DNA of 64,000 nucleotides from contig NW_025064932.1 in NCBI RefSeq assembly GCF_019112545.1, forward strand, positions 62,001 to 126,000. Direction: 5' to 3'. Shown one piece after another: positions 45,701 through 56,514 of this stretch. The translations under genes were made by a program, and so were the position numbers. Below the pieces are notes generated by a model, which saw only the letters and a list, made by a program, of their open reading frames with translations, made no database searches and was not told the origin of the DNA. This DNA is from Guyanagaster necrorhizus (Eukaryota; Basidiomycota; Agaricomycetes; Agaricales; Physalacriaceae). Positions within the stretch are counted from its first letter, which is position 1. Each line of letters opens with the position of its first letter.

Positions 45701-46979
45701 AGTCGATCGCTTCTCGAAGGCAATCATCCCGATCGCTTGCTCAACAGAATTGACATCTGAAGGATGGGCGAAAGTACTATGAGATGAGGTTTATGCAAAG
45801 TATGGCATGCCTCAGGTGGTAATCTCTGACAGAGGGCCACAATTCGTATCCAAATTCTTGGACGACTTGTATTGACTGCTCAACATCAAGCGAAATGCCT
45901 CAATGGCATACCACCCACAGACAGATGGCCAAACAGAACGGGCCAACCAAGAAATCAAAAAGTATTTGCAACTTTTCGTAAACTATTGACAAGACGATTG
46001 GACAGAATGGCTAGCCCTGGCAGCCTTCCAACACAATAACAGAATTCACTCAGCAACGGGAAAAACGCCATTCTTTGTGAACTATGGTCACAACCTACCA
46101 GTTGCACAAGTGGGATGGGTGCACACTACAATGCCCGCCTCAACAAACTTTGCAGACACAATGGCCCAAATTCACGATGAGACTAGGAAGGCGCTAGAGA
46201 AAGCTGCTTCAACAATGAAGCAGCAATACGATAAACACCGATGCATAGCGCACAAATATTCGGTCAATAACAAAGTTTGGCTGGACACGACAAACCTGCA
46301 TCTCCCTAGACCAAAGAAAAAACTATCGGATAAGTGAACAGGCCCCTTCAAAGTCTTGCACAAAATTGGAACCTCTGCATACAGGTTGCAAATCCCAGCA
46401 ACCTGGAAAATTCATAATGTTTTCAATGAAACATTATTGACCCCTTATGTCACACTGGCCTTTCCAAACCAAGAAAAACCGCCTCCGCCTCCACCAGACC
46501 TTATCGACGATGAGGAACACTATGAAATCAATGAGGTTCTAAACCACAGAACCCAAAAAGTTAAAGCATGAAGCGGAGGCATGAAAACAACTGTTGACTA
46601 TCTAGTCAGCTGGAAAGGCTATGGACCAGAATCAAACCAATGGGTTAATGAAAAATACATGAATGCAGAGGATGCCATCTGAGATTACGAACACAGGATC
46701 AATTCTATTGCGACAAAGGGGGTCATGTTCAACATTATAACTAAAACATCATCCGACAAGGGGTCAAAGTCAGCAATCATGGATGGATCTACAGGCAGCC
46801 TCCAACCAATCAACAGTCACGATATAACAGAATCTATGAACAACGCACCGCTCTCGCAGTTTGAGATCCTGCAACCAGAAAACGAAACAACAAAGGGCTA
46901 ATGTCTTTATGAATCTGCAAACCAACGGATGGGTCCAGCAGATCGGCCATCTCCTCCTGAGGGGGGGGGTCTGCCCTAA
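42699..46979 (+). pseudogene. Gy-H Pol (PR-RT-RNase H-IN-chromodomain)
   Basis: Continuous frame, -1 to Gag, from 42699 to TAA at 46977-46979, broken by about ten to twelve in-frame stops, mostly TGA at Arg codons (CGA in sister copies). Protease LIDSSC at about 43311-43328; RT about 43960-44560 with YLDD at 44376-44387; RNase H about 44740-45200; integrase zinc-binding region 45430-45570 (CEVCQHGK); DDE core about 45640-45960 ([26 protein letters not shown]); GPF module near 46339; chromodomain about 46500-46720 (YLVSWKGYGPESNQW). Catalytic residues of RT and IN are intact. The domain order is that of Tf1/sushi chromoviruses. Confidence 0.95.
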
Positions 46980-47003
46980 CTTAACCATCGGGATGATGGT
47001 TTT

Positions 47004-47013
47004 AAGGAGGGGG
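47004..47013 (+). promoter_or_regulatory. Gy-H polypurine tract
   Basis: AAGGAGGGGG immediately before the 3' LTR (TAA then TGTTATG). It serves as plus-strand DNA primer; the same tract occurs in Gy-B and, reversed, in Gy-C and Gy-D. Confidence 0.85.
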
Positions 47014-47016
47014 TAA

Positions 47017-47539
47017 TGTTATGATTTTTCCTATTTTCTTTTCTTTTTCCTCGGAAATGACCCCTATCTCGCTTAGTCAGGGTGCTTAGGCCAGTGCTTA
47101 GGACCATGAGAATGCTTAGCTCAGCAACCCATTCAGTCACTCTCCTATCTTGCTGCTGTGTGCTGTGAAGGGAGAGACAATACTGTTTTTGTCATCCAAC
47201 TGTGGCACAGCAGTAACAGCACAATAGCAAGACAATAGCTTTTGTGGAGAGCCTGGCAACAGAGGGGGAACAGCTTCACAGCAGACAAACAGCTTTTTGT
47301 GAACGTTTATTTATAGTAAGATAACAGAACAGTATCTAAGTAGCTTAGTTCTCGCTGTAACACCCCAGTCTCAAACTAAAGTTTATTCTCTACCATTCTA
47401 CCTTGAGCTCCTACTACTTGCAACACCTTGGCCACACAACTCTGTTATCACATCAGTGAACTCAGTCGGACATACCCGAAGTGCGAGGTACCGAACTGTT
47501 TCTCACATGATAATAATCACATGGAGTTTAGGCTTAACA
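47017..47539 (+). repeat. Gy-H 3' LTR
   Basis: 523 bp, TGTTATGATTTTTCC...GCTTAACA, followed by GTGAT (47540-47544). Same length as the 5' LTR. Confidence 0.96.
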
Positions 47540-49330
47540 GTGATCTGCAGCTCTAAAATCTGGTCAACTCATACCCTCAGACTTGTGCAAACATTCCACC
47601 ACAGTTGAAATTACAGCAACAGCACTTGAAGACAAGTTAGAATCAGACAATGATGATGAACTAGATAGCTACTCACCAGTCAATTATACCATAATAGTGG
47701 ATGTCAAACCAGTAACCATGAAAGAGGCACTAAGTGGTCCTGATGAAGAGAAATGGCATGAGTCAATGCTCACAGAGATAAAGCAGTGTGAGAAGAAGAA
47801 AGCATGAGAGATAATGAAAAGAGAAGATGTTCCCATAAATACAAACATTATGGGTACAAGATTTGTTTACTGAGTCAAATAAAATGAAACTGGCAAACTC
47901 AAAAAAACTAAGTCCCATTTTGTAGCTCAAGGATCCTCTCAGATCCAAGGTATTGACTACTTCAACACCTATGCTCTGGTTGCCCACCTTCTCATTCTTT
48001 GCATTCTACTCTCTATAGCTACCTCTCAAAATGCAATTATAGACCAAGCTGATATCAAAAATGCATATCTGCATGCTGACATCACTGAGGAAACCTATAT
48101 CAAGTTCTCAAACAGATATGAAGAATTCTTTGCAATCTCAGAACATCTCAAAGGCTAAAACATTTGTGCCAAGCTGTGTAAATATCTATATAGCACAAAA
48201 TAAGTAGGACAAGACTGGTACCAGACTCTGAAGGCAATGATGATCTCTCTAGAATTCACTGTCAGCAACACAGATGAGGCCATTTTCTACTGGATTGAAT
48301 CAGAGACCAAATATACTATTATCACAGTTGCCACAGATGATTTCACCATCATTGCAGACTCTCAAAATGAATCAGACTGATTCAAACAAGAAATAGACTT
48401 ACATTTCAAGCTAGTTGATCTTAGACCCATACATTGGCTCTTAGAGATGCATATCACTCAGGACTGAGAAAAGCATACTATCAGCATTGGACAGCCAGCT
48501 TATATTGACCAGATTACAAAATGATTTGAAGTTCAGAATATAGCACCATTTGTAACATCAATAGAAGCAAATCTTGATCTAAACCTGGATTCACCTTCTA
48601 TATCCACAGAATCTGTTATATCATGCAAAAGAGCACTTTATCATAAGCTGCTAGGGTTTCTCATATATGTTACAGTTGGATCTCACTCTGAAATCAGCTA
48701 TCTAGTATCAGCATTATCACAATTTGTGAAAGACCCATGTTTAACTCACTTGAAAGCTGGATTTTGAGTCCTCCATTATCTCAAGGGTATACATGATCAA
48801 TGGCTCATAATCAGTAATCCTGGCATTAGTCTTAAGGGCTATTATGATGCAGCATACACCAACCAGCCTGAGTGAAAGTCTATGTCTGAATTTGTCCTAT
48901 TCATGGGTTAAGACACTGTTATATGGATATCAAGAAAGCAACCAATCATTACTGTCTCTACTGGTGAATCAGAAGACATTGGACTTACATCAGCATTGAA
49001 AAACATGATATGGCTTCACAAACTCCTCTCAGAGCTCTCTATCTTCATTGCAAACCCTTTCATTTACTCAATGAACCCTACTATCCTCTTCTCTGATAGT
49101 CAAAATGCACTTTCTATTGCTAAGAATTCAGTATTTCATGAACAAATAAAGTATATTAGAGTCTAATACCATTTCATTCAGCAAACCATCAAGGCCACAT
49201 CAGACTGATATACTGCCTAACTGATAATATGGTTGCTGACATCCTCATGAAACTATTGGCTCATCCAAAATTCAAGAAGTTTGTGGAGGCACTGGGCATT
49301 GTATAAGTGACCCATTCATGTTTTGAGAGG
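47540..49330 (+). pseudogene. Co-F reverse transcriptase and RNase H
   Basis: Resumes Co-F after Gy-H. RT: MKEALSGPDEEKWHESM near 47720, THNIM/GTRFVY near 47850, AIIDQADIKNAYLHADI near 48030 and the catalytic region VATDDFTIIA near 48330, where TDD stands for VDD. RNase H: YYDAAYTN near 48840, STGESEDIGL near 48960, SDSQNALSIAKNS near 49095. The purine tract GAGAGGGAG precedes the 3' LTR. Stops are spread along the region. Confidence 0.9.
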
Positions 49331-49333
49331 GAG

Positions 49334-49657
49334 TGTTAGACATAGAAATAGTATAATATATATATGTTCACTTATCTATTTGATATTCCTTTTTTTTTGG
49401 CATGTCACACTGTTTTGCACATCTCAGCTTTCAACTATAATACTGAGATGTGAGTACTTTCTATACCTATCTATCTTTGACTGTATTTTCTTATCATCTA
49501 TGTAGTAATATTATAATGTTTTACCCTAGGTGAATAATATATATTTCAACTATAACACTGAGATTAACATTACAATGTTTTATTCTAGCATCCATTCTCT
49601 TCTGAAACTTTTTTCCTCATTCATCATGTCCACACTCTTACCTCATTAACTCCAACA
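49334..49657 (+). repeat. Co-F 3' LTR
   Basis: 324 bp, TGTTAGACATAG...CTCCAACA, followed by CAGAG (49658-49662). It carries about 114 bases missing from the 5' LTR; within that part, TCAACTATAA recurs at 49431 and 49546, and a TAATATTATAATG-like stretch also recurs, so it looks like an imperfect internal duplication. Confidence 0.9.
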
Positions 49658-50674
49658 CAGAGCTGATCAGTATTTTGCTTGTTGAAGAATACTCCAGCAA
49701 TTCTGTTTCAGATAAATCACTGGATGGTTGCATCAGAGATATTGACTAATGGTGAGAGATGGATTCCATAGATGAATAAGGGTGTGTCAGAGGTTTAGAG
49801 AAGAGAAGTTGCTGTGGGAGGAGAGAGAGGCTCAGATCTGAACCAACTTGCCAATGAGCTCTGCTAACTTGGCTCTTAGAAGAGACTCTGGAGTTTACTG
49901 TAGTACTCATCTTGCTCATAGTGATTCCTCCTTTGTTGTTGTCTGCTTTCTTCTTCATATTGTTCTCATTGGTAGGCTTTCTTGATGCTATGTCAGGTCT
50001 TGGACTCCAACCAAGTTCTGGCTAGCTGAGTTCTATAGGCCCTCACAATATTTCATTCAAGAGTCACAATGTCAAGGTCACTGTTATAAACTGCCCAGTT
50101 AAAGACAGAGCTTGTATCTCTTGGGCTTCTTTCTTTAGATATCACATAGAGGGAGTCATAGGCTGGAGCTATTCTGAAGGCATCAAGGGAGTCTGAAGCA
50201 TGGTTTCCAATTTTGTGCTCTAGAAAGGCAGTGGAAGAGGTGGAAGATAGTTTTTCATTAAAGATGTCATCAGAGAGGTTCTCATCCTCATGGTCTGAGA
50301 CTGGAGAGAGAGGTTTAGTGGATCATGATAGAGGATGTGTCAATAGTATCATTAGCAGTATCTGAGCTTTTCTTGTTCCATTGGAAGAATTTTTAGATCT
50401 GAGTTCCTAGAGATAGCTTCCAGTACAGTTTCTTAGTGGACTTGTTAGTGACTTAGACAGGCTTGGGAGGGAGGTCATGGAGGAGGAGAATGAGTGTGAC
50501 ATTTTAGATTCAGCAGTAAATTGTTCAGAGGCCATAATAATATCTGATTACTCAAACAGTGACAGACTGGTTTTCTTGACAAAGATATACAATAACAAGA
50601 AGCCTGAGCAGAATGCCAATAATGGCACTCAAGAGCTTGAAAAAGTTATTCATGAGATCATGGGTTGATAGCAT
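49658..50674 (-). pseudogene. Gy-E ORF1 and Gag N-terminus
   Basis: ATG at 50674 begins MLSTHDLMNNFFKLLSAI, followed by a hydrophobic helix (IGILLRLLVIVYL) and QSVTV-stop-VIRYY. This is the same opening as ORF1 in Gy-A, C and D, although the LTR belongs to another family. Downstream the frame is decayed, Ser/Thr-rich and full of stops. The part nearest 49658 should include the start of Gag interrupted by Co-F. Exact ends cannot be set. Confidence 0.6.
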
Positions 50675-50719
50675 TTGGTTTTCTTCACCTCTAGTGTGTA
50701 TAAGAAAAGGGAAGCAGAA

Positions 50720-50732
50720 AGCTTTGAGCTAA
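50720..50732 (-). promoter_or_regulatory. Gy-E self-priming primer-binding site
   Basis: TTAGCTCAAAGCT on the minus strand, one base inside the LTR. It pairs with LTR sequence near 50893-50905 (AGCTTCAAGCTA on the minus strand) with about two mismatches. TATA-like box at 50932-50939. Confidence 0.6.
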
Positions 50733-50733
50733 C

Positions 50734-51183
50734 TGTTAGATCTAACTAGCATGTGATCTGAACACATGATAAACTAGCACTATATCACATTTGTATAGTC
50801 ATATTAGAGTCCACTCAATGTGTTCTAATAGGCAAAGTGCTTCAAGGTCAGAGACAGACTAGACTCAAGAGAAGATAGTATGAGATAAACTTATAGCTTG
50901 AAGCTGGGCTACTACAGTGAGAGCTATCCTACTTATATACTGTTCTGCTCATAATAAATATAACTACTGCCTATTATACTGTTTTGAGCTATAATACTGA
51001 TCCTGCTTGGTCATTGAGAGTAGGACAATGAGGAATTGTCTATAGGTGAGGTGATCAAATACAATAGTGCTCCATCTGTTGTGATTATCTAATATTCTCA
51101 TGCTCTTTGAGAAAGTGCTCAAGATAAGATAGGTGCTCTGATAAGATAAGAAAAAGAATATAGAAATAGAGAAAATCATAACA
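50734..51183 (-). repeat. Gy-E 5' LTR
   Basis: 450-bp LTR, TGTTAGATCT...CATAACA on the plus strand, with the same promoter layout as the other gypsy LTRs. Probable target duplication AGCTT at 51184-51188; its partner is left of the window. Confidence 0.87.
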
Positions 51184-51599
51184 AGCTTTACCTTGACATC
51201 CTGCATGACCATCTGCTTCACCTGTCCTCTCACTTACATTGGGCCTCTGCTCTGGGTTCACCTTTCAATCCTTCAGCTCTTTGCTTTCCTTTATTAGCTT
51301 GAGCATTGGCCCTCATTTTAGGACCAGTGCAAGAGAGCTCTTCACATTCAAACATATTTTGTTTGTCTCCAAAACCTTTCACCTGCACTAATTCTCTCAT
51401 TGCATAAGACAGCATAGACCACCAGCATTCTGACATGCTGAATAAGGAAGGAATCTGAGGAAAATTGAAGGAATTAGATAGAAACTACTAGAAAAGAAGT
51501 AGTCTAATATAAATATGAGAAGTCAATGGGGAAACTCCTCAGGAGTTTGTAACCCAAAGACTAAAGGTCTTACAAGCATGTACTCTGGATACAGTCTAA
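51184..51599. other. Unassigned DNA between Gy-E and Co-I
   Basis: 416 bp flanking both elements and so presumably the older target DNA. It holds a 68-codon minus-strand frame (51230-51436; MSECWWSMLSYAMRELV, Cys- and Lys-containing) that is not recognised. The rest shows no coding or RNA signal. It should be contiguous with 56515 onward once Co-I is removed. Confidence 0.5.
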
Positions 51600-51789
51600 T
51601 ATTGACAGAAGAATATATGTGAGTATCTCAGTCAGGCACAATGTGGATGAAGCAATTGAGGCATACAGATAGGAATGGCTGGATTATATAGGTGATTGGG
51701 AAATAATAGGAGGTGTAAGTATATATAAGGTAAATAGAGTGAGTGATCAAAAAGTAAAATAAGATGAAACATATGGATATTCTCCAACA
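51600..51789 (-). repeat. Co-I 3' LTR
   Basis: 190 bp, TATTGACAG...TCTCCAACA on the plus strand. It aligns with 56321-56514. A pyrimidine tract (CTCTTTT), the complement of the polypurine tract, lies directly inside. Confidence 0.88.
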
Positions 51790-51799
51790 CTCTTTTATA

Positions 51800-53420
51800 T
51801 CTATTTAATCTACTGGGATAACATTGAGCATCTCAAAATAATCATTTGCATATCATGAGGCAAGGGCTTGGTGAATATATCTGCAGGGTTTGTGTTCTCT
51901 CAAACAAACTCAACATGTAATTCACCATCCTTCACAAGCTCTCTAATGAAATGTTCTCAAATGCAGATATGCTTGACTTTCTGATAGGACCATGTGTTTG
52001 TTGTTAATACTACAGCACTCTGGTTGTCATCATACAATATACCAGGGTGAGGTTGAGGTAGTTGGACCTCATTCATCTAAGACAATATCTATATCATCTG
52101 TTGCACTGTATGAGTAAGAGAAATGTATTCAGCCTCAACAGTAGATAGAGTGACAGTAGCCTGATGCTTTGAGATCCAGAAAATCAGACCACCTGCTATA
52201 GTGAAGACATAGCCAGATGTCAAATGAGTCATATTTCTACAATTCCTATAGTCTGCATCTATAAATCTAACAGGTGTTAATGGCTGCTCACATAAGAAGA
52301 AGATATCAAGATCCATTGTCTCCTTTATATATCCAAGGACATGTATTAATGCTTTCTAGTGCTCTATCCCTGGGTTAGACTGGAAGCAAGTGAGTAGGCT
52401 CACAGGGAAGCACAAGTCAAGATAAGTTGCAAGCTGTCTCCATATAATGTAGCCTAGCAGTTGTTGGTATAAAAATCTTTCCATAGCATCCTTCTCTGCT
52501 TAGGTATTTGGAGACTGTGATATGTTGAGTACAATTCTAATAGGTAGAGGGGTGGTCCATAATCATATATATCTAAGATTGAAGTCCAGAAATACATTCT
52601 CCCAATATAGGTGCTGTGAGAAGATGATAGTGTCAGTCTCAAGGTCTTGTTCAATCTTCATCCTCAGAAAGTAACAGTTCTCTCCTATATCAGTGAGCTC
52701 CCATTTCTCCTCTAATTCCTTCTTCCATTGGCTTACCTCCTTTGTAGTCAACAATATTCTCCACATGTTATCAGTGTAAGTATCTGTGATGATAGACTCA
52801 TCTCCAGGCTGGCCAATAGTGTATACACATGGGTCTGTCTTTGATGCATAGTATCTAAGGTCTTCATAGATTTTCTCAAGTGTCTCAAACCAATCATGGC
52901 CATCCTGCATAGTCTCATAAATAGTATGGACAAGTTTGCACATTTTATTCTCTTGTCCTTCAACTATATACCCTAGGGGCTGATACATAGATGTCTTCTT
53001 TTGTCTCACTATTTAAGTATGTCGAAATGAAGTCCACTTGCTATAAAACAAGATCAAGCTTTGCTACAACAGCAGCCAACATCCATACAGATTTGAGACA
53101 GATCACTGCAGCCCAAGTGTCATTATAGTCAAGTCTATACTGTTGAGTGTAGCTCTTCTCAACAAGTCTTGCCTTGTCTCTGATCTAGTTACTATCATCA
53201 TCCCATTTCATACCATAGACCTATTTACAATCCATCATGTTCACATCCACTGGTCTGTTGACTAGGTCCCATGTATGCTTTATTATATGCATTTGGTATT
53301 TCACATCCATAGCTGCCTTCCATCACTCTTTGTCGATATACAGTGCATCTTGATGATTTTATAGGATGTATAGGTCAGATGGATTATCAGAAGCCATTGA
53401 AGCATGTGGCTGTTTGCTGT
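51800..53420 (-). pseudogene. Co-I reverse transcriptase and RNase H
   Basis: RT in an open 148-codon stretch (52563-53009): CKLVHTIYETMQDGHDW, then TDTYTDNM where YVDD is expected, so the catalytic site is altered. RNase H (52089-52316): FIDADYRNCRNM and TVEAEYISL. It ends with a DNQSAVV-like region and a decayed DIFTKPL-like segment near 51870. RT and RNase H share one frame. Confidence 0.9.
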
Positions 53421-53799
53421 TGGTTGTCTAGTCATTTCCACTTGCACAGGCCTCAGCCTCTTGTTGCTTTGACATCAGAGATTTAGCAGCATCAGCACTA
53501 GGATACATTAAGCATATTGATCAGCAAAGAGTTGGTTCTGCAGAAGCATCTGGCATTGGCTTGGTTGGCATAGGCATCTTGATATGAGTAGAAGTGGTGA
53601 GTGCAGATTTGTCCTCCATCTCCTCCACACTCACACTTTGATGTGCTGGTTCTTTATCAAAGATGATATCATAAGATATAAACACACATCCTGATTGATT
53701 AAGTTCACAGTAATTGGACTCTGATTATCTCAGAAAGGTGCATTTCTTTGATCAATCATTGAGTTTACTTTTGCCATCTACCAAAACTCCATTAGCTAT

Positions 53800-55123
53800 A
53801 GGTTTTTGCCCAGCAAGTGGATCCAAACACCCATAAAAATCTCATGTCCTGTCATCACTTTGAGAAACTCTCTGCTGGTATCACTCTAGGATGGCAACTC
53901 AAAGGAACAAGATTTTGCATGAAGATTGACATAGAGATGGCCTCAGCCCAGTAGTAGTCAGTGAGGCCAGAGTCACTTAGTAGAGCTCTTGTATCCTTCA
54001 TGGTGATATATAGGGCATATTCAGCTAATCCATTCTAGGCTGATGAGTAGGGTGCAGTTAATTTCAGGATGATTCTATGCTCCTCACAGTATTGTTTTCA
54101 CTTTATCTCTACAAAAGCATGATCAGCATATACATGATTAAGCTTTCAGCCAGTCTGGATCTCAGCTATGCACCTGTATCTATCAAAAGCAGCTATGGTA
54201 GTGTTATCTGCTTTGTCTGCCAGGAATTCCTCTATCTTGAATGATATACCACTATCGATGAATATTATCATATAAGTCTTTTCACTTAGTGATGCTATTC
54301 GAGATAGTCTCCACAAATCTATTGCAACAAGCTCCAGTGGGTCGATGTTGGTATTGGTGGGCTTATCAAAGGGACAGCAAGCATGTCTTGCTAGAATACA
54401 GTCCTTGCAGCATCTCTGAATAGGCTCTGAGGTAATTTTCAAGCTATTCACCAGCTTTTTTGATGCTATTTTCTTGATTTTTGCAGAGCTCATGTGGACA
54501 AAATAATGATGCCAAGTACTCAGCAAAGTGGGAGATAAGCAGGATGCTATAGCTTGAGAGCTGAGTGCAGCATCCAGCACATACATGCTATCCAAGCCTT
54601 GCCCAGCAAAGATCTCTTTATCAGACTTATCCTGGACAACTGCATAGCCATCAGAGAACACAGTTAACAACCCAGCCTTGTCTAAGGCACTTATAGAGAT
54701 GAGCTTTGTGGTGAGTGAAGGTGAATGCAAGACATTTTTGAAGGTGAGCTTAACATCTCTTCCATTCAGTCTAAAGACCTTTGTTGCTGTACTCTGGCCC
54801 AGGATCTCAAATGTTTCCTTTCCTTCAACTGCAGATGAGCCAGTATAAAAGGCTACTAGCATGTACTCTGTGAAGTCATCATGATTCCTGAAGAAGTAGT
54901 TGCTCATGCCAGAATCCATGAAGGTTAAAGTGATGGCTGGAGTATGGCCTTCAGATATAGTCATAACAAAGGCTGTTGTAGTAGGGTCAGTCTTATATGT
55001 AAAGTGTCCTACATTCTTGATATTGGCCTTGCTGGTGTCTATACTCTTGACAGAAGGTATCTCATTGTCTCTAGCAATGTCTTCATTATCAGTCATTGAT
55101 GTCAGTGAGAGAGAGCATTTCAA
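53800..55123 (-). pseudogene. Co-I protease and integrase
   Basis: An unbroken 325-codon frame (54146-55123) carries the protease motif (TFMDSGMSNYFF, a DSG active site), the pre-integrase HHCC region (WHHYFVHMSSAKIKKI; CKDCILARH) and the start of the integrase core (ELVAIDLW, TYMIIFIDSG). It then runs into stops; decayed integrase sequence continues to about 53800. This is the longest undamaged copia frame in the window. A frameshift separates it from RT. Confidence 0.9.
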
Positions 55124-56300
55124 GGTCTGTCTCTTCTTTAATCTTCAACATCAATATAGTGTTGCTCTCTGTTTCATCCCAGTGCCAGAAGGAATGAGTA
55201 CCATTCCACTCATATATCCTCTCACCAGTGCTGCCATCCTTAATTACAATACTATCATCATTACAATTGACTTCCACTGTAGTAGTACATACAGCAAGTA
55301 CAAAATGCCTTGTAGTATCAGCTGTAGTATTTGAGATTGTCTGGTTTGCATAGTGAGATCAGCCAAAGTTGGCAGAGAATTATCTCTCTTTTCTCTCTCC
55401 TGACCAATAATAATTCTCAGTGGTGTGCCTAGTCTTATCACAGACCTTGCAATCTGGGTTGCAACATCCATATACCATGACAGAGGTTTTGACTCCAGCT
55501 GCAAGTGCTTGAGAGTTGGCAGAATCTTTACCTGCTGCATAAAGCATGGTGGCATGAGTTTGGAGATGGAAAAACACATCAGAGGATGTTGGCATGCCAT
55601 ATAAACTTGAGAGGATAGGCATTCAGTGATCAGTCAGGATTATTGAGTGAATAATTATTCCCTTGAACTCCTGATCACTCAATGCTGTGGTTTAAAGATC
55701 ATTCACAGCTCATTATTTTATGCACAAGTTGGTGACATGAATATTGATATCACTGTTTCTGTCAAACTTCACCACATTCAGTGATGCCTCAGCCTCAGAA
55801 AGGGCTATATCTGTTTTTTTAATGTGTTTCACAGCAATGGAGTCCCAGCATTCCTTTTCTGTTCCATCAGTCTTGACCCCTAAACTAATAGAGTCAAGAA
55901 CATTGAGGATGATGTTTGAGTGGGTAAGCTGATCACAAAAAACCCACTTGTCATATGAGGGAGAGACTGAGTATATAGGAGTAGGGTCTGGTGGGAGATG
56001 TGTGGTAGTAGCTATGGCTGTGATAGTGGTGGTGAGGATGGTAGAACAGACAGTAGTTCCTGCAATGTATCTCTATAGGCCTTTTTCCTTCAGTAACTCA
56101 GTAAGTTGGAGTTTTCATGAGGTGTAGTTCTTCCTGTTGAAATGGCTACTTGTGTCAGAGAGGATAGTGACTCCCAATATTGATGACATTATTTAGAGGT
56201 GTGGTGTAAAGTGATGAGAGTAGTGGTATAGTATAAATAAATTTAAGTGGTAAGTTAAGTTGAAATTCCATTGCATATTCTTCTTGACTGAGTAGTTATA
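55124..56300 (-). pseudogene. Co-I Gag
   Basis: Decayed Gag. An 80-codon frame (55380-55622) ends in the knuckle-like CNPDCKVCDKTRHTTENYYW, close to the copia type with the Gly of GH replaced. Upstream, Gag helices reach near 56190. Frame changes and stops prevent an exact start. Confidence 0.72.
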
Positions 56301-56320
56301 GGCAATGAGGCCTCATAACC
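56301..56320 (-). promoter_or_regulatory. Co-I primer-binding site (initiator-tRNA-Met half type)
   Basis: Directly inside the 5' LTR the minus strand reads GGTTATGAGGCCTC. The first nine bases are the exact complement of CTCATAACC, the initiator-tRNA-Met anticodon loop and 3' stem. Co-G and Co-F carry related sites. Confidence 0.72.
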
Positions 56321-56514
56321 TATTGACAGAAGAATCTATGTGAGTATCTCAGTTGAGCACAATGTGGGTGAAGCAACTGAGGTATATAGATAGAAATGGC
56401 TGGACTATATAGGTGATTGGAAAATGACAGAAGATGTAAGTATATGTATATAAGATAAATAAAGTGAGTGATTGAAAAATAAGATAAGATAAAACATATG
56501 GATATTTTCTAACA
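56321..56514 (-). repeat. Co-I 5' LTR
   Basis: 194 bp, TATTGACAG...TTCTAACA on the plus strand. On the minus strand the LTR ends in AATA before the primer site, probably a changed AACA. Confidence 0.88.

Larger units (their letters stand above)
39579..47539 (+). mobile_element. Gy-H: best-preserved Ty3/gypsy chromovirus
   Basis: Complete 7.96-kb plus-strand element with two 523-bp LTRs and a GTGAT duplication, inserted in the IN-RT linker of Co-F. By eye the LTRs differ at about 24 sites, all transitions. ORF1, Gag and Pol each keep one frame along their length with no evident indel. The breaks are in-frame stops, mostly TGA. CpG content is visibly higher than in its neighbours. Confidence 0.97.
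31879..49657 (+). mobile_element. Co-F: Ty1/copia retrotransposon split by Co-G and Gy-H
   Basis: Plus-strand copia element inserted in Gy-E Gag (duplication CAGAG). Own DNA: 31879-32670, 37626-39578 and 47540-49657, about 4.9 kb. Domain order is Gag, protease, integrase, RT, RNase H, as in copia. The LTRs are 210 bp (5') and 324 bp (3'). Old, with many stops. Confidence 0.92.
27195..51183 (-). mobile_element. Gy-E: outermost Ty3/gypsy element of the nest
   Basis: Minus-strand gypsy whose own DNA in view is 27195-28158, 28659-31878 and 49658-51183. The 5' LTR is at 50734-51183; the integrase, chromodomain and 3' LTR lie left of the window, beyond the Gy-B insertion. It is interrupted by Gy-B (RNase H), a solo LTR (RT) and Co-F (Gag). 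The LTR is a third gypsy family here. Strongly decayed. Confidence 0.87.
51600..56514 (-). mobile_element. Co-I: full-length Ty1/copia retrotransposon
   Basis: Complete 4.9-kb minus-strand copia element with short LTRs (51600-51789 and 56321-56514), a primer site and Gag-PR-IN-RT-RNase H in order. The presumed 5-bp flanks, TCTAA (51595-51599) and TTCAA (56515-56519), differ by two transitions, so the duplication is probable rather than certain. Confidence 0.9.

Noticed and set aside
46490..46720. A host chromodomain (HP1-like) gene
   Set aside because: It is the C-terminus of Gy-H Pol, in frame after integrase, and recurs in Gy-B, Gy-C and Gy-D.
46960..46970. G-run of nine near the end of Gy-H Pol as a slippage site or quadruplex
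   Set aside because: The frame continues normally through it to the Pol stop, and a single run cannot form an intramolecular quadruplex.
40158..46979. Reassignment of TGA as a sense codon, because Gy-H stops are nearly all TGA
   Set aside because: TGA replaces both Arg (CGA) and Trp (TGG), TAG and TAA also occur, and sister copies have ordinary codons at the same sites. C-to-T mutation explains all of it.
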